A DNA stretch of 64,000 nt from an uncultured Clostridium sp. (GTDB taxonomy: Bacteria; Bacillota; Clostridia; TANB77; CAG-508): NCBI GenBank assembly GCA_946411515.1, contig CAMKEH010000002.1, positions 123,975-187,974 of the forward strand, read 5' to 3'. The notes under the pieces are model-generated. The model was not told the origin of the DNA. It did no database searches and saw only the letters and a program-made list of their open reading frames with translations. Below, piece by piece: positions 44,766-54,836 of the stretch (the first letter of the stretch is position 1; every line of letters begins with the position of its first letter). The translations under genes and the position numbers were made by a program.

Positions 44766-46112
44766 TTAATAATAAATTTCTAATGACTGAGAAAAGAACT
44801 TATTATTTTTTGAAGTATGCAAATTAACATTACTATTTTTCTTTATGATTTTTCTAACTTCCCATAAACCTAGTCCTGTATGATTTTCTTTTTCTGAAAT
44901 ACCTTTTTCAAATATTTTATCTGTATCAACTTCCTTATTAGTATATGTATTTTCAATAATGACTAATTCTCTAGAATTTTTAGTATCATTCCTAAAAGTT
45001 AAATTTATTATTTTTTCATTACATTCTGAACTAGCTTCAATTGCATTATCAAGTAATATTCCTAAAATTCTAGCAAATTCATATATTTTCATATGAAGAT
45101 TACCTAAATCCAATAAAAATGTTATATTAACTTTAATGTTTTTAGAGTCAGCCTCATTATATTTTTTAGTCAAAAGGTTATAGATACCATAATTATTCAC
45201 TATTTCGGGATTTAAAATATATAAGTTATTTACTTTTTCGCAATCATCTTCTAATTCTAAATAATATTTTTTTAGACCATTAATATCATTAGTATTTATG
45301 TATCCACCAATAGTTGTAACGATATTATCAAAATCATGCTTAAAACCTCTAACGTTATCATGTAAGACACGTAAAGTATAATTATATGCTTCTGCACTTT
45401 CTAACTTTTTGGTAGTTAAAGTTAATTTCATAACTCTTGTTAGACTGTATATACTTATTGATATATATGTAAGTAAGGATAAAAAACTTAAAGATGTTAA
45501 CCATAAAGGTAAAATATCTGTGTAGAAAAATACAATAATACATTGTGTTATCAAAGCTGTTAAACCTAAAATAATATTTAGAAGTATAGAAACTTTAGTT
45601 TTAGTGTCAATTTCTTCTAATAAATTTAAAGTAATATTTCTATATTTAATTATCAAAATTATTAAAATCATAAATATGTACATTATTACTAGATAAGATA
45701 TCCTATAAATAGGAATTGATGCCATTTGTTCAGATGAAATATTTAGTAGGGTAAAGAATGGATTGGAAATTAGAGATCCAATTAAACCAAATATGATAAC
45801 GGGACAAAAAATTGCTATAATACTTTTAAATATAGATAACTTAAATATATAAAAGATCAGTAATAGATTTATTATATAATTTACAAAAATATTAAATGGG
45901 TTAGGTATAAAATAAATAGTAAATATGCTACATATAAAAACTAATATAATATATAATAATTTTTGTTTTTTAGTAGGGTATATATTAAGAATTGTTAAGA
46001 ATAGATTCATAGTTAAAATTGCTTCAATAATCCCCATAATAGGCACTAACGCATTAGTTAAAGTTTCATTTGGTGTACTTAAAGCTATCCAAATATTATT
46101 CAAAATTTCCAT
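44766..46112 (-). CDS. agrC: AgrC-type sensor histidine kinase
   Basis: A 448-residue receptor for the autoinducing peptide. About six N-terminal membrane segments cover residues ~10-215. The kinase half has the phosphoacceptor His in GFKHDFDNIVTTIGGYINT and the GHKL ATP-binding domain with ILLDNAIEASSECNEK and GLGLWEVRKI. This is the HPK10-type layout of AgrC, ComD and similar receptors. Its start overlaps the end of agrA, so the order is agrA then agrC. Confidence 0.92.
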   Translation of the reverse strand: MEILNNIWIALSTPNETLTNALVPIMGIIEAILTMNLFLTILNIYPTKKQKLLYIILVFICSIFTIYFIPNPFNIFVNYIINLLLIFYIFKLSIFKSIIAIFCPVIIFGLIGSLISNPFFTLLNISSEQMASIPIYRISYLVIMYIFMILIILIIKYRNITLNLLEEIDTKTKVSILLNIILGLTALITQCIIVFFYTDILPLWLTSLSFLSLLTYISISIYSLTRVMKLTLTTKKLESAEAYNYTLRVLHDNVRGFKHDFDNIVTTIGGYINTNDINGLKKYYLELEDDCEKVNNLYILNPEIVNNYGIYNLLTKKYNEADSKNIKVNITFLLDLGNLHMKIYEFARILGILLDNAIEASSECNEKIINLTFRNDTKNSRELVIIENTYTNKEVDTDKIFEKGISEKENHTGLGLWEVRKIIKKNSNVNLHTSKNNKFFSQSLEIYY

Positions 46113-46809
46113 AATTTTTTAAAACCTCCATTAAATCACTTTTATATTTTGGTCCAATATCACAAGTAGAACCATCTTTAAAAGTTATAATACCTGATAC
46201 GGGTTCAACATCCTTAATTTGATCAAGATTAGCAATACAAGATTTGTGACATCTTTGATAATTTTCTGGTAATCTGTCTTGAAATTTATTAAAAGAACTA
46301 TAAGTATCGTAATCACGAGAAGCTGTATGAAAAACAAGTTTCATACCATCTCTTTTAATATATTGAATTTCTGCTTGATCGATTATGGTGTTTTTATTAT
46401 CAATTTTTAGATATTTTTTAGGCAAACCATTAATATCATCAAATAATCTTTTTATAGTTTCTTCTAATCTTTCATAAGTAATAGGCTTAGCAATATAATC
46501 AAAAGTTTTATATTTGTAAGCAAGCATTGCATATTCAAGATGACCAGTTGTGAAAATAATGTAAACGTCTTTATTGATTTTTCTTATTTCATTTGCTAAA
46601 TCTAAACCGCTTTTATTTGACTTTAAATTAATATCTAACATAATAACATCAATTTTATTACTACGAACATAGTCTAACATAGCCTCTGTACTATCGCTTT
46701 TAAACGATACAGAAGCTTCAAAATTATTCTTTATAAATATTACATCAAGCATTTTTTCTAACTTATCTAAGATATTTAAATTATCATCACATATTGCAAA
46801 ATTTAACAT
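46096..46809 (-). CDS. agrA: AgrA-type response regulator (REC-LytTR)
   Basis: A 237-residue regulator. The receiver domain has the acidic pocket in FAICDDNLNIL, the phospho-Asp in IDVIMLDINLKSNKSG and the Lys in DYIAKPITYERL. The C-terminal LytTR DNA-binding domain includes YSSFNKFQDRLPENYQRCHKS and CIANLDQIKDVEP. It is encoded before agrC, overlapping it by 17 bases. It would activate agrBD and target genes when phosphorylated. Confidence 0.94.
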   Translation of the reverse strand: MLNFAICDDNLNILDKLEKMLDVIFIKNNFEASVSFKSDSTEAMLDYVRSNKIDVIMLDINLKSNKSGLDLANEIRKINKDVYIIFTTGHLEYAMLAYKYKTFDYIAKPITYERLEETIKRLFDDINGLPKKYLKIDNKNTIIDQAEIQYIKRDGMKLVFHTASRDYDTYSSFNKFQDRLPENYQRCHKSCIANLDQIKDVEPVSGIITFKDGSTCDIGPKYKSDLMEVLKNYGNFE

Positions 46810-46885
46810 TTGTTTCTCTCCTTAATTTATAAATAGTAAAATGATCATTTCGACAAAATTACCTATTTTTTCCAGCAATATAACA

Positions 46886-46914
46886 AATATAATTCAAAAA
46901 TAAAAACTTGTCAA
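46886..46914 (-). promoter_or_regulatory. Promoter of agrAC
   Basis: On the minus strand TTGACA (46909-46914) and TATATT (46886-46891) are 17 bp apart, ~75 bases before agrA. The rest of the 287-base gap to the SpoVB-like gene is AT-rich with no other element I can name. Confidence 0.6.
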
Positions 46915-47097
46915 TAGGAATTTACAAAATTATCCAAAAACTAGAATTAATTATGAGAGTAAGACTTTAAAATAAAACTAATAGTACTATTTTACAAAAT
47001 TGACTGGTAATTTTTTCAAAACTATTGAATATTTTAGTAATTAAATTTATAATAGAAAAGTAAAATGAAATAAGAGATAACAATTAGGAGTGATTTA

Positions 47098-48742
47098 ATG
47101 TCATTAATGTCAAAAGAAGAAACAGATAAAAAAACATATAAAAAAGAAACATTTCTCCAAGGAGTAGTAACTCTTATATTTTCACAAATCCTGATAAAAT
47201 TACTAGGAATGGTATATACATTATATTTAACAAACAGATCAGGATTTGGAGATAAAGGAAATGGAATTGTAGCAGCAGGATATCAGATATATGCAATGCT
47301 ACTTACGATTTCTTCTATAGGAGTACCAAGTGCAATATCAAAACTTATAGCTGAAAGAGTTGCAATCGGAGACCATAAAGGAGCTCATAGAATATTTAAA
47401 ATAGCATTTGCAACATTTAGTGTTATAGGATTAGTTGGAAGCTTAATGTTATTTTTTGGAGCTTACGCAATTGCAAATTTCTGGCTACAAATACCTGAAG
47501 CAGAAATGACTTTAGTTGCCTTATCACCTGCAATATTCTTTGTTGCAATATCATCTGTTATGAGAGGATATTTTAATGGTAGACAAAATATAAAAGCTAC
47601 AGCAAGGTCACAATCACTAGAACAAGTATTTAAAACAGCACTTACTATTATATTAGTAGAAATTATTGCAATTATATCTAATGTATCTACAGAATGGATG
47701 GCAGGAGGAGCTACTTTAGCAACTACTCTTGCAACAATGGCTGGATTTGGATATTTATATTTGTTCTATAAAGTAAGAAGTAAAGAAATTGCTTCAGAAA
47801 TAAAATCTACAGTAAATTATAAATATGAAAGAGTAAGAACTATAATTAAAAAAATATTGCTTGTTTCTATACCAATTGCATTAACAGCTATTATGTCTTC
47901 GTTAAACAAAAATATAGATTCATTTACAGTTGTAAGAAGTTTAAAACAGTTTATGCCAGAAGATATGGCAGTTTCACAATATGGAATACTTGGTGGAAAA
48001 GTAGATATGCTAACAAGTTTACCACTATCCATAAATGTAGCTTTTGCTACAGCACTAGTACCTGCAATATCTGCTGCTAAAGCCAAAAGAGATAAAAAAG
48101 CTATAACAGAAAAAACATCATTTTCTCTATTAATATCAATGTTAATAGGACTGCCTTGTACTGTTGGAATGTGTTTATTTGCAGGACCAATATTAAACCT
48201 ATTATTTCCAAAACAAAGTGCAGGTGAAGTGATATTACAAATAAGCTCATTAACAATTTTATTTACAATATTAGACCAGACGATAAATGGAGCACTGCAA
48301 GGATATGGGAAATTACGAATACCTGCTATTTCTTTAGGTATACGGAGTAATTGTAAAGTTAATATTGAATTTAATTTTAGTTCCAATACCAGAAATAGGA
48401 GTAAATGGTGCAGCATGGGCATCAGTTGCATGTCATGCGGTTGCATTTACAATAGCAATAACTTCATTAATGCGAAATATAAAATTAAATTTAACATTTA
48501 ATAAATTTGTAATTAAACCAGTAATCGCAACAGCAATTATGGGAATATGTTCATATTTTACGTATTCAAAACTTTTAGGAATAATAAATGGAAAAATGGC
48601 TACAATAGTAGCAATCGGAGTTGCAGTAATTATTTATGCATTAGCAATAGTAGTATTAAAAATATTTAATAAAGAAGAAATTTTAAAAATTCCAATGGGA
48701 AGTAAAATTTGTAAAGTTCTTGAAAAATTAAAAATATATTAA
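47098..48742 (+). CDS. SpoVB/MurJ-like MOP-family flippase, read through a CGG +1 site
   Basis: A ~547-residue polytopic membrane protein of the polysaccharide/lipid II exporter superfamily, close to SpoVB-type proteins. The N-terminal FLQGVVTLIFSQILIKLLG and SSIGVPSAISKLIAERVA are typical. After SLGI the zero frame meets CGG at 48343-48345; skipping its C gives GVIVKLILNLILVPIPEIGVNGAAWASV, here seen as the expected lipid-flippase helix followed by the gene's real C-terminus ending at 48742. The zero frame runs ~52 wrong residues to 48501. Role: probably flipping lipid-linked wall or cortex precursors (inference). Confidence 0.88.
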
Positions 48743-48806
48743 AATATACAAAAAAATGAAAAAAAAAGAAGGATTTTATCTATTTTTGGAGAATACTAAT
48801 AAATAG

Positions 48807-48841
48807 GTACATCTAGTGCTTCGTTCAGACATTAGAAGTAC
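48807..48841 (+). repeat. Hairpin in the leader of the HU gene
   Basis: GTACATCTAGTG pairs with CATTAGAAGTAC (one mismatch, one G-U) around an 11-base loop. No T-run follows. It sits ~33-67 bases before hup and is less AT-rich than its surroundings, so it could be an mRNA-stabilising or regulatory leader hairpin. Confidence 0.45.
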
Positions 48842-48873
48842 ATAAACTTTAAATCTTATAGGAGGTAATTTAA

Positions 48874-49152
48874 ATGAACAAAGCTGAATTAATCGCAGCA
48901 ATGGCTGCAAAAACAGGAGACACAAAAAAAGCAGCTGAAAGCTCAGTAAACGCTTTCGTAGAAGTTGTAACAGGTGCATTAACAAAAGGAGAAAAAGTTC
49001 AATTAGTTGGATTTGGATCTTTTGAAGTAAGAAAAAGAGCAGCTAGAAAAGGAAGAAACCCACAAACTAAAGAAGAAATCAAAATACCTGCATCAAAAGC
49101 TCCAGTTTTCAAAGCTGGTAAAGCATTAAAAGATTTAGTAAACAAAAAATAA
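48874..49152 (+). CDS. hup: HU family DNA-binding protein
   Basis: A 92-residue histone-like protein that bends and compacts DNA. Landmarks are [40 protein letters not shown] and [17 protein letters not shown]. Codons such as AAC, TTC and ATC are more frequent than in neighbours, which fits very high expression. The ribosome site is a perfect AGGAGGT. Confidence 0.97.
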   Translation: MNKAELIAAMAAKTGDTKKAAESSVNAFVEVVTGALTKGEKVQLVGFGSFEVRKRAARKGRNPQTKEEIKIPASKAPVFKAGKALKDLVNKK

Positions 49153-49191
49153 GAGTTTTGTGTAAACGTATAAATATATGAATTCATAGGA

Positions 49192-49216
49192 AGAAGCTAG
49201 AAATAGCTTCTTTTTA
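49192..49216 (+). terminator. Intrinsic terminator of hup
   Basis: AGAAGCTA pairs with TAGCTTCT around GAAA (a stable tetraloop), then T-run. Confidence 0.8.
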
Positions 49217-49249
49217 TATAAAATATTATGATTTTGTGTGAGGTATAAA

Positions 49250-49717
49250 ATGGATATATCATTTAATATAGAAGATTATAAATTAAATATAAGAGCAGCA
49301 TGTATTATAAAACATAATAATAAAGTTCTTTTTCATAAAACTGATGGTATGGATTATCATTGTATAATTGGCGGGAGAATTGAATTAGGAGAAAATTCAG
49401 AAGATACAATAAAAAGAGAAATAAAAGAAGAACTTGGAAAAGAAATAGAAATAAAAAGGTATGCAGCAACAATAGAAAATTTCTTTAATTTAGAAGGTAA
49501 GAGATATCATGAATACATGTTTATCTATGAGGCAGAATTTAAAGATGAAAAAGATAAATTATTTGATGGAACTTTATATAATATGGAAGGAAAAGATTAT
49601 ATGAAATATTATTGGTTAGATTTAGACAAAATAGATACATATCCAATAAAACCAAAAGTTATAAAAGATATTTTAAAAGAAGAAAAATACCCAGTGCATA
49701 AAATAAATATTGATTAA
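49250..49717 (+). CDS. NUDIX hydrolase
   Basis: A 155-residue NUDIX protein. The catalytic box is GGRIELGENSEDTIKREIKEELG, spanning residues ~41-63 with the REIKEELG core. It hydrolyses some nucleoside-diphosphate-linked compound; the substrate is unknown. GAGG precedes ATG 49250; an in-frame GTG at 49238 lies before that site. Confidence 0.88.
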   Translation: MDISFNIEDYKLNIRAACIIKHNNKVLFHKTDGMDYHCIIGGRIELGENSEDTIKREIKEELGKEIEIKRYAATIENFFNLEGKRYHEYMFIYEAEFKDEKDKLFDGTLYNMEGKDYMKYYWLDLDKIDTYPIKPKVIKDILKEEKYPVHKINID

Positions 49718-49938
49718 TGTAAAATAAGAACTATAAATATATTAGCATAAAAATCATTATATGAAATTTATTTATATACATTTTTAAAAAGAATAAGAAA
49801 ATAGAATTCTTATATTATTGTATTTAAAAAACGTTACACTTATATTACAAAAATATTATTTTTTGACAACATTTTAAAAATATTCTTAGAGTAATGATAT
49901 AATATATTATAAGAAACATTAATTATTTGGGGGATTAT

Positions 49939-52020
49939 ATGAAAAAAAATAGAGCATATAATAGTTATGATAAAGATGGATATAATATGGGAGGATATGA
50001 CAAAGATGGTTATGACAGAGAAGGTTATGATATAAAGGGATTTGACAAAGAAGGCTATGATATAGAAGGCTATGATAAAAACGGCTATGATAAAGATGGA
50101 TATAATAGAAGAGGATTTAATATATATAAAATACATAGAGAGACAAAAGAAAGATTTGATAAAGAAGGATATAACAGTGATGGCTATGATATAGATGGAT
50201 ATGATAGAGATGGTTGTGATAGATATGGATTTGATAAAGAAGGATATAATATATTTGGCTATGATAAAAATGGATATAATAAAGAAGGCTATGATGTAGA
50301 AGGTTACAATAAGTATGGCTATAATAAAGAGGGATATGATATAGAAGGCTATAATAAAGAAGGATATGACAGAAGAGGATTTGATAAATACGGATTACAT
50401 ATAGAAACAAAAAAAAGGTATGATGAAAAAGGCTATGATGAATATGGTTATAATAAGAACGGATATAATAAAGAAGGATATAATAGACAAGGATTCAATC
50501 AAGAAGGAATACATAAAGATACAGGAACAAAATATGATGAAAAAGGATATAATAAAGATGGATACAATATAGATGGATACGATAGATTTGGATATGATAG
50601 AGACGGGTATAGTAGTATGGGATTTGATAGAAAAGGACTGCATAAAAAAACAAAAATGAAATATAATGAATATGGATATAATAAAAACGGCTATAATAAA
50701 GAAGGATACGATAGGGAAGGATACGATATTACAGGATATGATAAAAAAGGATATAATAGAAGTGGATTCAATGCAAAAGGAATACATAAAGATACAAGAA
50801 CAAAATATGATGAAGAAGGATATAATAAAGATGGGTACAATAAGGAAGGCTTTGATAGAGAAGGATACAATGTAGTAAATGGTTTTGATAGAGAAGGATA
50901 TAATAGAAGAGGATTTAATGCAAAAGGAATACATAAAAATACAGGAACAAAGTATGATGAAGAAGGCTATGATAAAAATGGCTATGATAAAGAAGGATAT
51001 AGTAAGAAAAAACATACTAATAGAAGGGGATTTAGAAAGGATAAAATTCATGCTGAAACAAAATTAATGTATGATTTGTATGGTTATGATTTTGACGGAT
51101 ATAATAGAAACGGATATGATGTAGAAGGATATGACAAAGATGGATATGACAAAGATGGATACGGAAGAGATGGATATAATAAAGAAGGATATGACCCAAA
51201 AGGATATGATAGAGACGGATATAATAAAGAAGGATATGATAAAAAAGGATATGACAGAGGTGGGTATAATAAAAATGGATTTGATAAGGAAGGAATAAAT
51301 AAAGATACAAACACAAAGTACAATTCACTTGGATATGATGCAGAAGGATATGACAAAGATGGATATGATAGAGATGGATATACTAAAAGTGGAAAAAGTA
51401 AGGAATATATGGAAGAAATTGAAAATTCAAGAAGAAAAAGATTTTTAGGATTAATGTCTTTGGCTGAAAAATTAGGAAGAGGACAGATAACTATCGAAGA
51501 ATATATTTCAAAATCAAACACAACTATAGATGAACTTATTATATTTGCCAAAAAAAAGTATATGGAGCCAGAAATAATAAGGGAATTATATAAACAAAAG
51601 CAAGCATATAAAATATATTCTAAACCATTTAATAAAAAATCATATTTAAGTTCGACTAAAATATTAATTGATGGAAAAGAAGTTACACCAACAGAACAAG
51701 ACGTAGATATGTGTATTAGTTATCTAAAAGCGAATGGAAGATTGATTTGTAATAAAAATGTTTGTGAATTAGTTAGGCAATATTTAAGAGGAGAAGTAGA
51801 TGTAACTTTGACAGAAGAAATCAAAAAAGTAAGTATAACAGAGGGCAAAATTAGAGAATCGATTTCTGAACTAGAAACACTAAAACGTGACAAAAAAGAA
51901 TTGGAAAAGAATATAGAAAATCAAGAAATAAAAAAAAGACAAGCAGAAGAATTACTAGCTTCTTATGAAAACCTAACTAATGAAGATAATAAAGGACAAG
52001 CAGATTTTAAAGGAGACTAA
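49939..52020 (+). CDS. Giant Gly-Tyr hexapeptide-repeat protein
   Basis: A ~693-residue protein. Residues ~10-485 are tandem copies of a six-residue unit, roughly G-Y/F-D/N-x-x-x (for example GYDKDGYNKEGYD), about 75 copies. A second-order period is marked by RRGF / GIHKDTGTKYDEEGY blocks that recur at about eight places. There is no signal peptide or membrane segment. The last ~200 residues are different: a helical region (RRKRFLGLMSLAEKLGRGQ, ITIEEYISKSNTTIDELI) and a C-terminal coiled coil. I know no function; repeated aromatic-Gly units suggest a fibrous or phase-separating protein. GGGGG precedes ATG 49939. Confidence 0.85.
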   Translation: MKKNRAYNSYDKDGYNMGGYDKDGYDREGYDIKGFDKEGYDIEGYDKNGYDKDGYNRRGFNIYKIHRETKERFDKEGYNSDGYDIDGYDRDGCDRYGFDKEGYNIFGYDKNGYNKEGYDVEGYNKYGYNKEGYDIEGYNKEGYDRRGFDKYGLHIETKKRYDEKGYDEYGYNKNGYNKEGYNRQGFNQEGIHKDTGTKYDEKGYNKDGYNIDGYDRFGYDRDGYSSMGFDRKGLHKKTKMKYNEYGYNKNGYNKEGYDREGYDITGYDKKGYNRSGFNAKGIHKDTRTKYDEEGYNKDGYNKEGFDREGYNVVNGFDREGYNRRGFNAKGIHKNTGTKYDEEGYDKNGYDKEGYSKKKHTNRRGFRKDKIHAETKLMYDLYGYDFDGYNRNGYDVEGYDKDGYDKDGYGRDGYNKEGYDPKGYDRDGYNKEGYDKKGYDRGGYNKNGFDKEGINKDTNTKYNSLGYDAEGYDKDGYDRDGYTKSGKSKEYMEEIENSRRKRFLGLMSLAEKLGRGQITIEEYISKSNTTIDELIIFAKKKYMEPEIIRELYKQKQAYKIYSKPFNKKSYLSSTKILIDGKEVTPTEQDVDMCISYLKANGRLICNKNVCELVRQYLRGEVDVTLTEEIKKVSITEGKIRESISELETLKRDKKELEKNIENQEIKKRQAEELLASYENLTNEDNKGQADFKGD

Positions 52021-52046
52021 TTATAAAAAAGAAAGGAAAATAGTAG

Positions 52047-52394
52047 ATGGAAGATAAATCTTTAATAGAAAAGGAAAAATTAAATATATTCAAAATAATA
52101 AAACGATTTTTTAAAAAACTAGTATTTAAAGAAATTGGAGAAGAAGTAAAAATAGAGAAATATAATGTAACTTCTAATGTAATAGAAGAATTAAAAGATA
52201 AGCAAAAAATTATAGAGCTACAACAACAGTATGAAGCAGGATATATACTTGAACAAGATTTATCAAATTTACAAATAGAAAAATTAACATTATTATATAA
52301 AGAACAAATAAAAAATTTGAAAGACACTGTAGAAAAAAACGAAACAATATTAGAAAATTATAAAGATAGAATAACAATATTAAGAAAAATATGA
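52047..52394 (+). CDS. Unknown coiled-coil protein after the repeat gene
   Basis: A 115-residue protein I do not recognise. The N-terminus is basic (NIFKIIKRFFKKLVF) and could lie on a membrane; the rest is helical with coiled-coil spacing (KQKIIELQQQYEAGYILEQ, LTLLYKEQIKNLKDTVEKN). It begins 26 bases after the repeat gene and is followed by a terminator, so the two probably form an operon. Confidence 0.65.
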   Translation: MEDKSLIEKEKLNIFKIIKRFFKKLVFKEIGEEVKIEKYNVTSNVIEELKDKQKIIELQQQYEAGYILEQDLSNLQIEKLTLLYKEQIKNLKDTVEKNETILENYKDRITILRKI

Positions 52395-52415
52395 TTTAAT
52401 ATAATATATATGTAG

Positions 52416-52458
52416 ATTCTGGAATTTCAATAAATAGTTTGAAATTTCAGAATTTTTT
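52416..52458 (+). terminator. Intrinsic terminator
   Basis: ATTCTGGAATTTCA pairs with TGAAATTTCAGAAT, followed by T6. Confidence 0.8.
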
Positions 52459-52533
52459 ATGTTTTAGTACTATTCACTTTTTACGTAAAGAAAACATAAT
52501 ATATAGCAAAATAAAGTGAAAGGTGGTAAAACC

Positions 52534-53783
52534 ATGTCAGAGTACATAATAAAAGGAGGAAAGAAAATAGAAGGAGAGGTAGAAATCTCTGGTTCAAAAA
52601 ATGCAGCTTTGCCAATTATTGCAGCAACAATATTGAATGGAGGAAAAAGCACATTATATAATGTACCTAATATACATGATACTAAAATGATGTTTGAAAT
52701 TTTAAAAAAATTAGGAGGAAATGTAACAAAAAAGTCTAATAAAATAATTATAGATACAAGCAAAATTGATAAATATGAAATACCAGAAGATTTGATGAGG
52801 CAGATGCGATCATCTGTTATTTTAGCTGGTGGATTAGTCGGAAAACATAAAAAAGCTGTTTTTTCTTATCCAGGTCGGATGTGATATTGGTTCAAGACCA
52901 ATAGAGTTACATTTAAAAGCTTTTGAAAAATTAGGAATAAATATTACAAAAAACTATGGAAATATTGAATGCATATGTGATAAAATAGTGGGAGAAAAAA
53001 TAGACTTAGAATTTCCAAGTGTAGGAGCAACAGAAAATGCGATTCTTGCAAGCTGTTTGGCAGAACGGAAAGACAGTGATTACAAATGCAGCAAGAGAAC
53101 CAGAAATTATAGATTTACAAAATTTCTTAAATAAAATGGGAGCAAAAATAAAAGGAGCTGGAACTAGTCAAATTGAAATTGATGGAGTAAAGCATTTAAA
53201 AGATGTAAGCTATAACATTATGCCAGATAGAATAGAGGCAGGAACATTTTTATGCTTAGCAGCAGCAAATCATGCAAATTTATTAATAAAAAATATAAAT
53301 GAAGAACATTTAATACCAATGATTGACAAATTAGAAGAAGCTGGATGCAAATTAAATGTAAAAAAATCGCAAATAGAAATAAATGCTCCTAAAAAAATAA
53401 AAGCAGTTAATATAAAAACAATGCCATATCCAGGATTTCCAACAGATATGCAATCAGTTTTTGGAGCATTACTTACAATAGCAAAAGGAACATCCATAAT
53501 AGTAGAAAATATATTTGAAAATAGATATAAGTACATTCAAGAATTAATTAGAATGGGTGCCAAAGTGACAATAGAAGGAAGAACAGCAATTATAAAAGGT
53601 ACAAGAAAACTATATGGAGCAAATGTAAAAGCAACTGATTTAAGAGGAGGAGCAGCATTAGTTCTAGCTGCAACAGTAGCAAAAGGAATAACAAAGATAG
53701 AAAATATAGAATATATATTACGAGGATATGAAAGATTTGAACAAAAGTTGAAAAATATAGGTGTGGATATACAAATTCACTAA
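52534..53783 (+). CDS. murA: UDP-GlcNAc 1-carboxyvinyltransferase MurA, read through two CGG +1 sites
   Basis: MurA makes the first committed peptidoglycan precursor. GGTGG precedes ATG 52534. The N-terminal GGKKIEGEVEISGSKNAALP is intact. At FSYPG the zero frame meets CGG at 52876-52878 and would stop two codons later; skipping C52876 gives GCDIGSRPIELHLKAFEKLG. At ASCLAE a second CGG at 53066-53068 interrupts; skipping C53066 gives GKTVITNAAREPEIIDLQNF. Both are invariant family segments. The rest (GFPTDMQSVFGALLTIAKG, DLRGGAALVLAA) follows to 53783. The total is ~415 residues, normal for MurA. Confidence 0.95.
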
Positions 53784-53841
53784 TATATAGGGGCTTAAAT
53801 GCCCTTATATATTAGTATAACCTATTAAAGGAGGAATAAAT

Positions 53842-54822
53842 TTGGATAAATTATCAAAATTAAAGAAGAAATCAAATAATAAAAAAGGACAAGCTAGTAA
53901 AAAAGTTTCAAAAAATAGAACCAATATTAATAAAGAAAAAAGAATAGCCTCAAAAAATAAGCATCATGAAAGTTACGGATTTGATATGGAAACAGAAACA
54001 GTAATACAAATGACAAATAAAAATAGAATAAAAAAAGAAGTACAGCAAAAGAAAAAAATGGATATAAAAGAAAAGAAAAGAATAAAAAGAAATAAAAGGC
54101 TAAAAGTATTCTTATCAATTTTTTTATTTGTAGCATTAATAGGAGGCTCAATAATATTTGCACTTACATCACCAATTTTTAATATAAAAGAAATAGCAGT
54201 AGTAAATAATGAAATTATATCTAGTGAAACAATTGTTAGTTTGTCTGAATTGAAACCAGATGAAAATATTTTTAAATTTAATAAAAATGATGTTTTAAAT
54301 AAAATAAAGGAAAATCCTTATATAGAAAGTGTAGAAATAGAAAGAAAATTACCTAATAACATTGAGATTAATGTTAAAGAAAGGATTCCAAAATTTAGTA
54401 TAGATTATATGGAAAAATATGTTTATATAAATAATCAAGGATATTTATTAGAAATATCAGAAGAAAGTAAAGGATTACCAATAATCTATGGAGCTACAAT
54501 GGAAGAAGAATTAAATTTAGGAAAAAGATTAAGTAATGAAGATTTGGATAAATTAGAAGATGTAATAAAAATAATGAGTTCAAGTACAGAAAATGGATTA
54601 GAAGGTAGAATAACAAGTATTGACATTACAGATAAAAACGATTATATTATCTACATAGAAGAACAAAAAAAGAAAATCCATTTAGGAGATGTATCTAACT
54701 TAAGTAATAAAATGCTTTATGTTTTAGCAATTATGGAGCAAGAAACAGGAAAAGAAGGAGAAATCTTTGTAAATGGAGATATAAATAATAAATTTCAACC
54801 ATATTTTAAAGAAAAAACATAG
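53842..54822 (+). CDS. divIB: Cell division protein DivIB/FtsQ
   Basis: A 326-residue single-pass divisome protein. A very basic cytoplasmic N-terminus (~90 residues) is followed by a membrane segment (VFLSIFLFVALIGGSIIFAL), a POTRA domain (FNIKEIAVVNNEIISSETIV ... NPYIESVEIERKLPNNIEI) and a FtsQ beta domain. The TTG start at 53842 follows AAAGGAGGAA. It follows murA as in Bacillus. Confidence 0.92.
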   Translation: MDKLSKLKKKSNNKKGQASKKVSKNRTNINKEKRIASKNKHHESYGFDMETETVIQMTNKNRIKKEVQQKKKMDIKEKKRIKRNKRLKVFLSIFLFVALIGGSIIFALTSPIFNIKEIAVVNNEIISSETIVSLSELKPDENIFKFNKNDVLNKIKENPYIESVEIERKLPNNIEINVKERIPKFSIDYMEKYVYINNQGYLLEISEESKGLPIIYGATMEEELNLGKRLSNEDLDKLEDVIKIMSSSTENGLEGRITSIDITDKNDYIIYIEEQKKKIHLGDVSNLSNKMLYVLAIMEQETGKEGEIFVNGDINNKFQPYFKEKT

Positions 54823-54836
54823 AAAGGAGAATTATT

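Noticed and set aside
49939-51400. CRISPR array, suggested by short regular repeats
   Set aside because: The repeats are an 18-base coding unit with no unique spacers, in a single long ORF. No cas genes are present.
50117-51551. Long open frames on the minus strand opposite the Gly-Tyr repeat gene
   Set aside because: They mirror the periodic codons of the repeat and have no ribosome sites or recognisable products.
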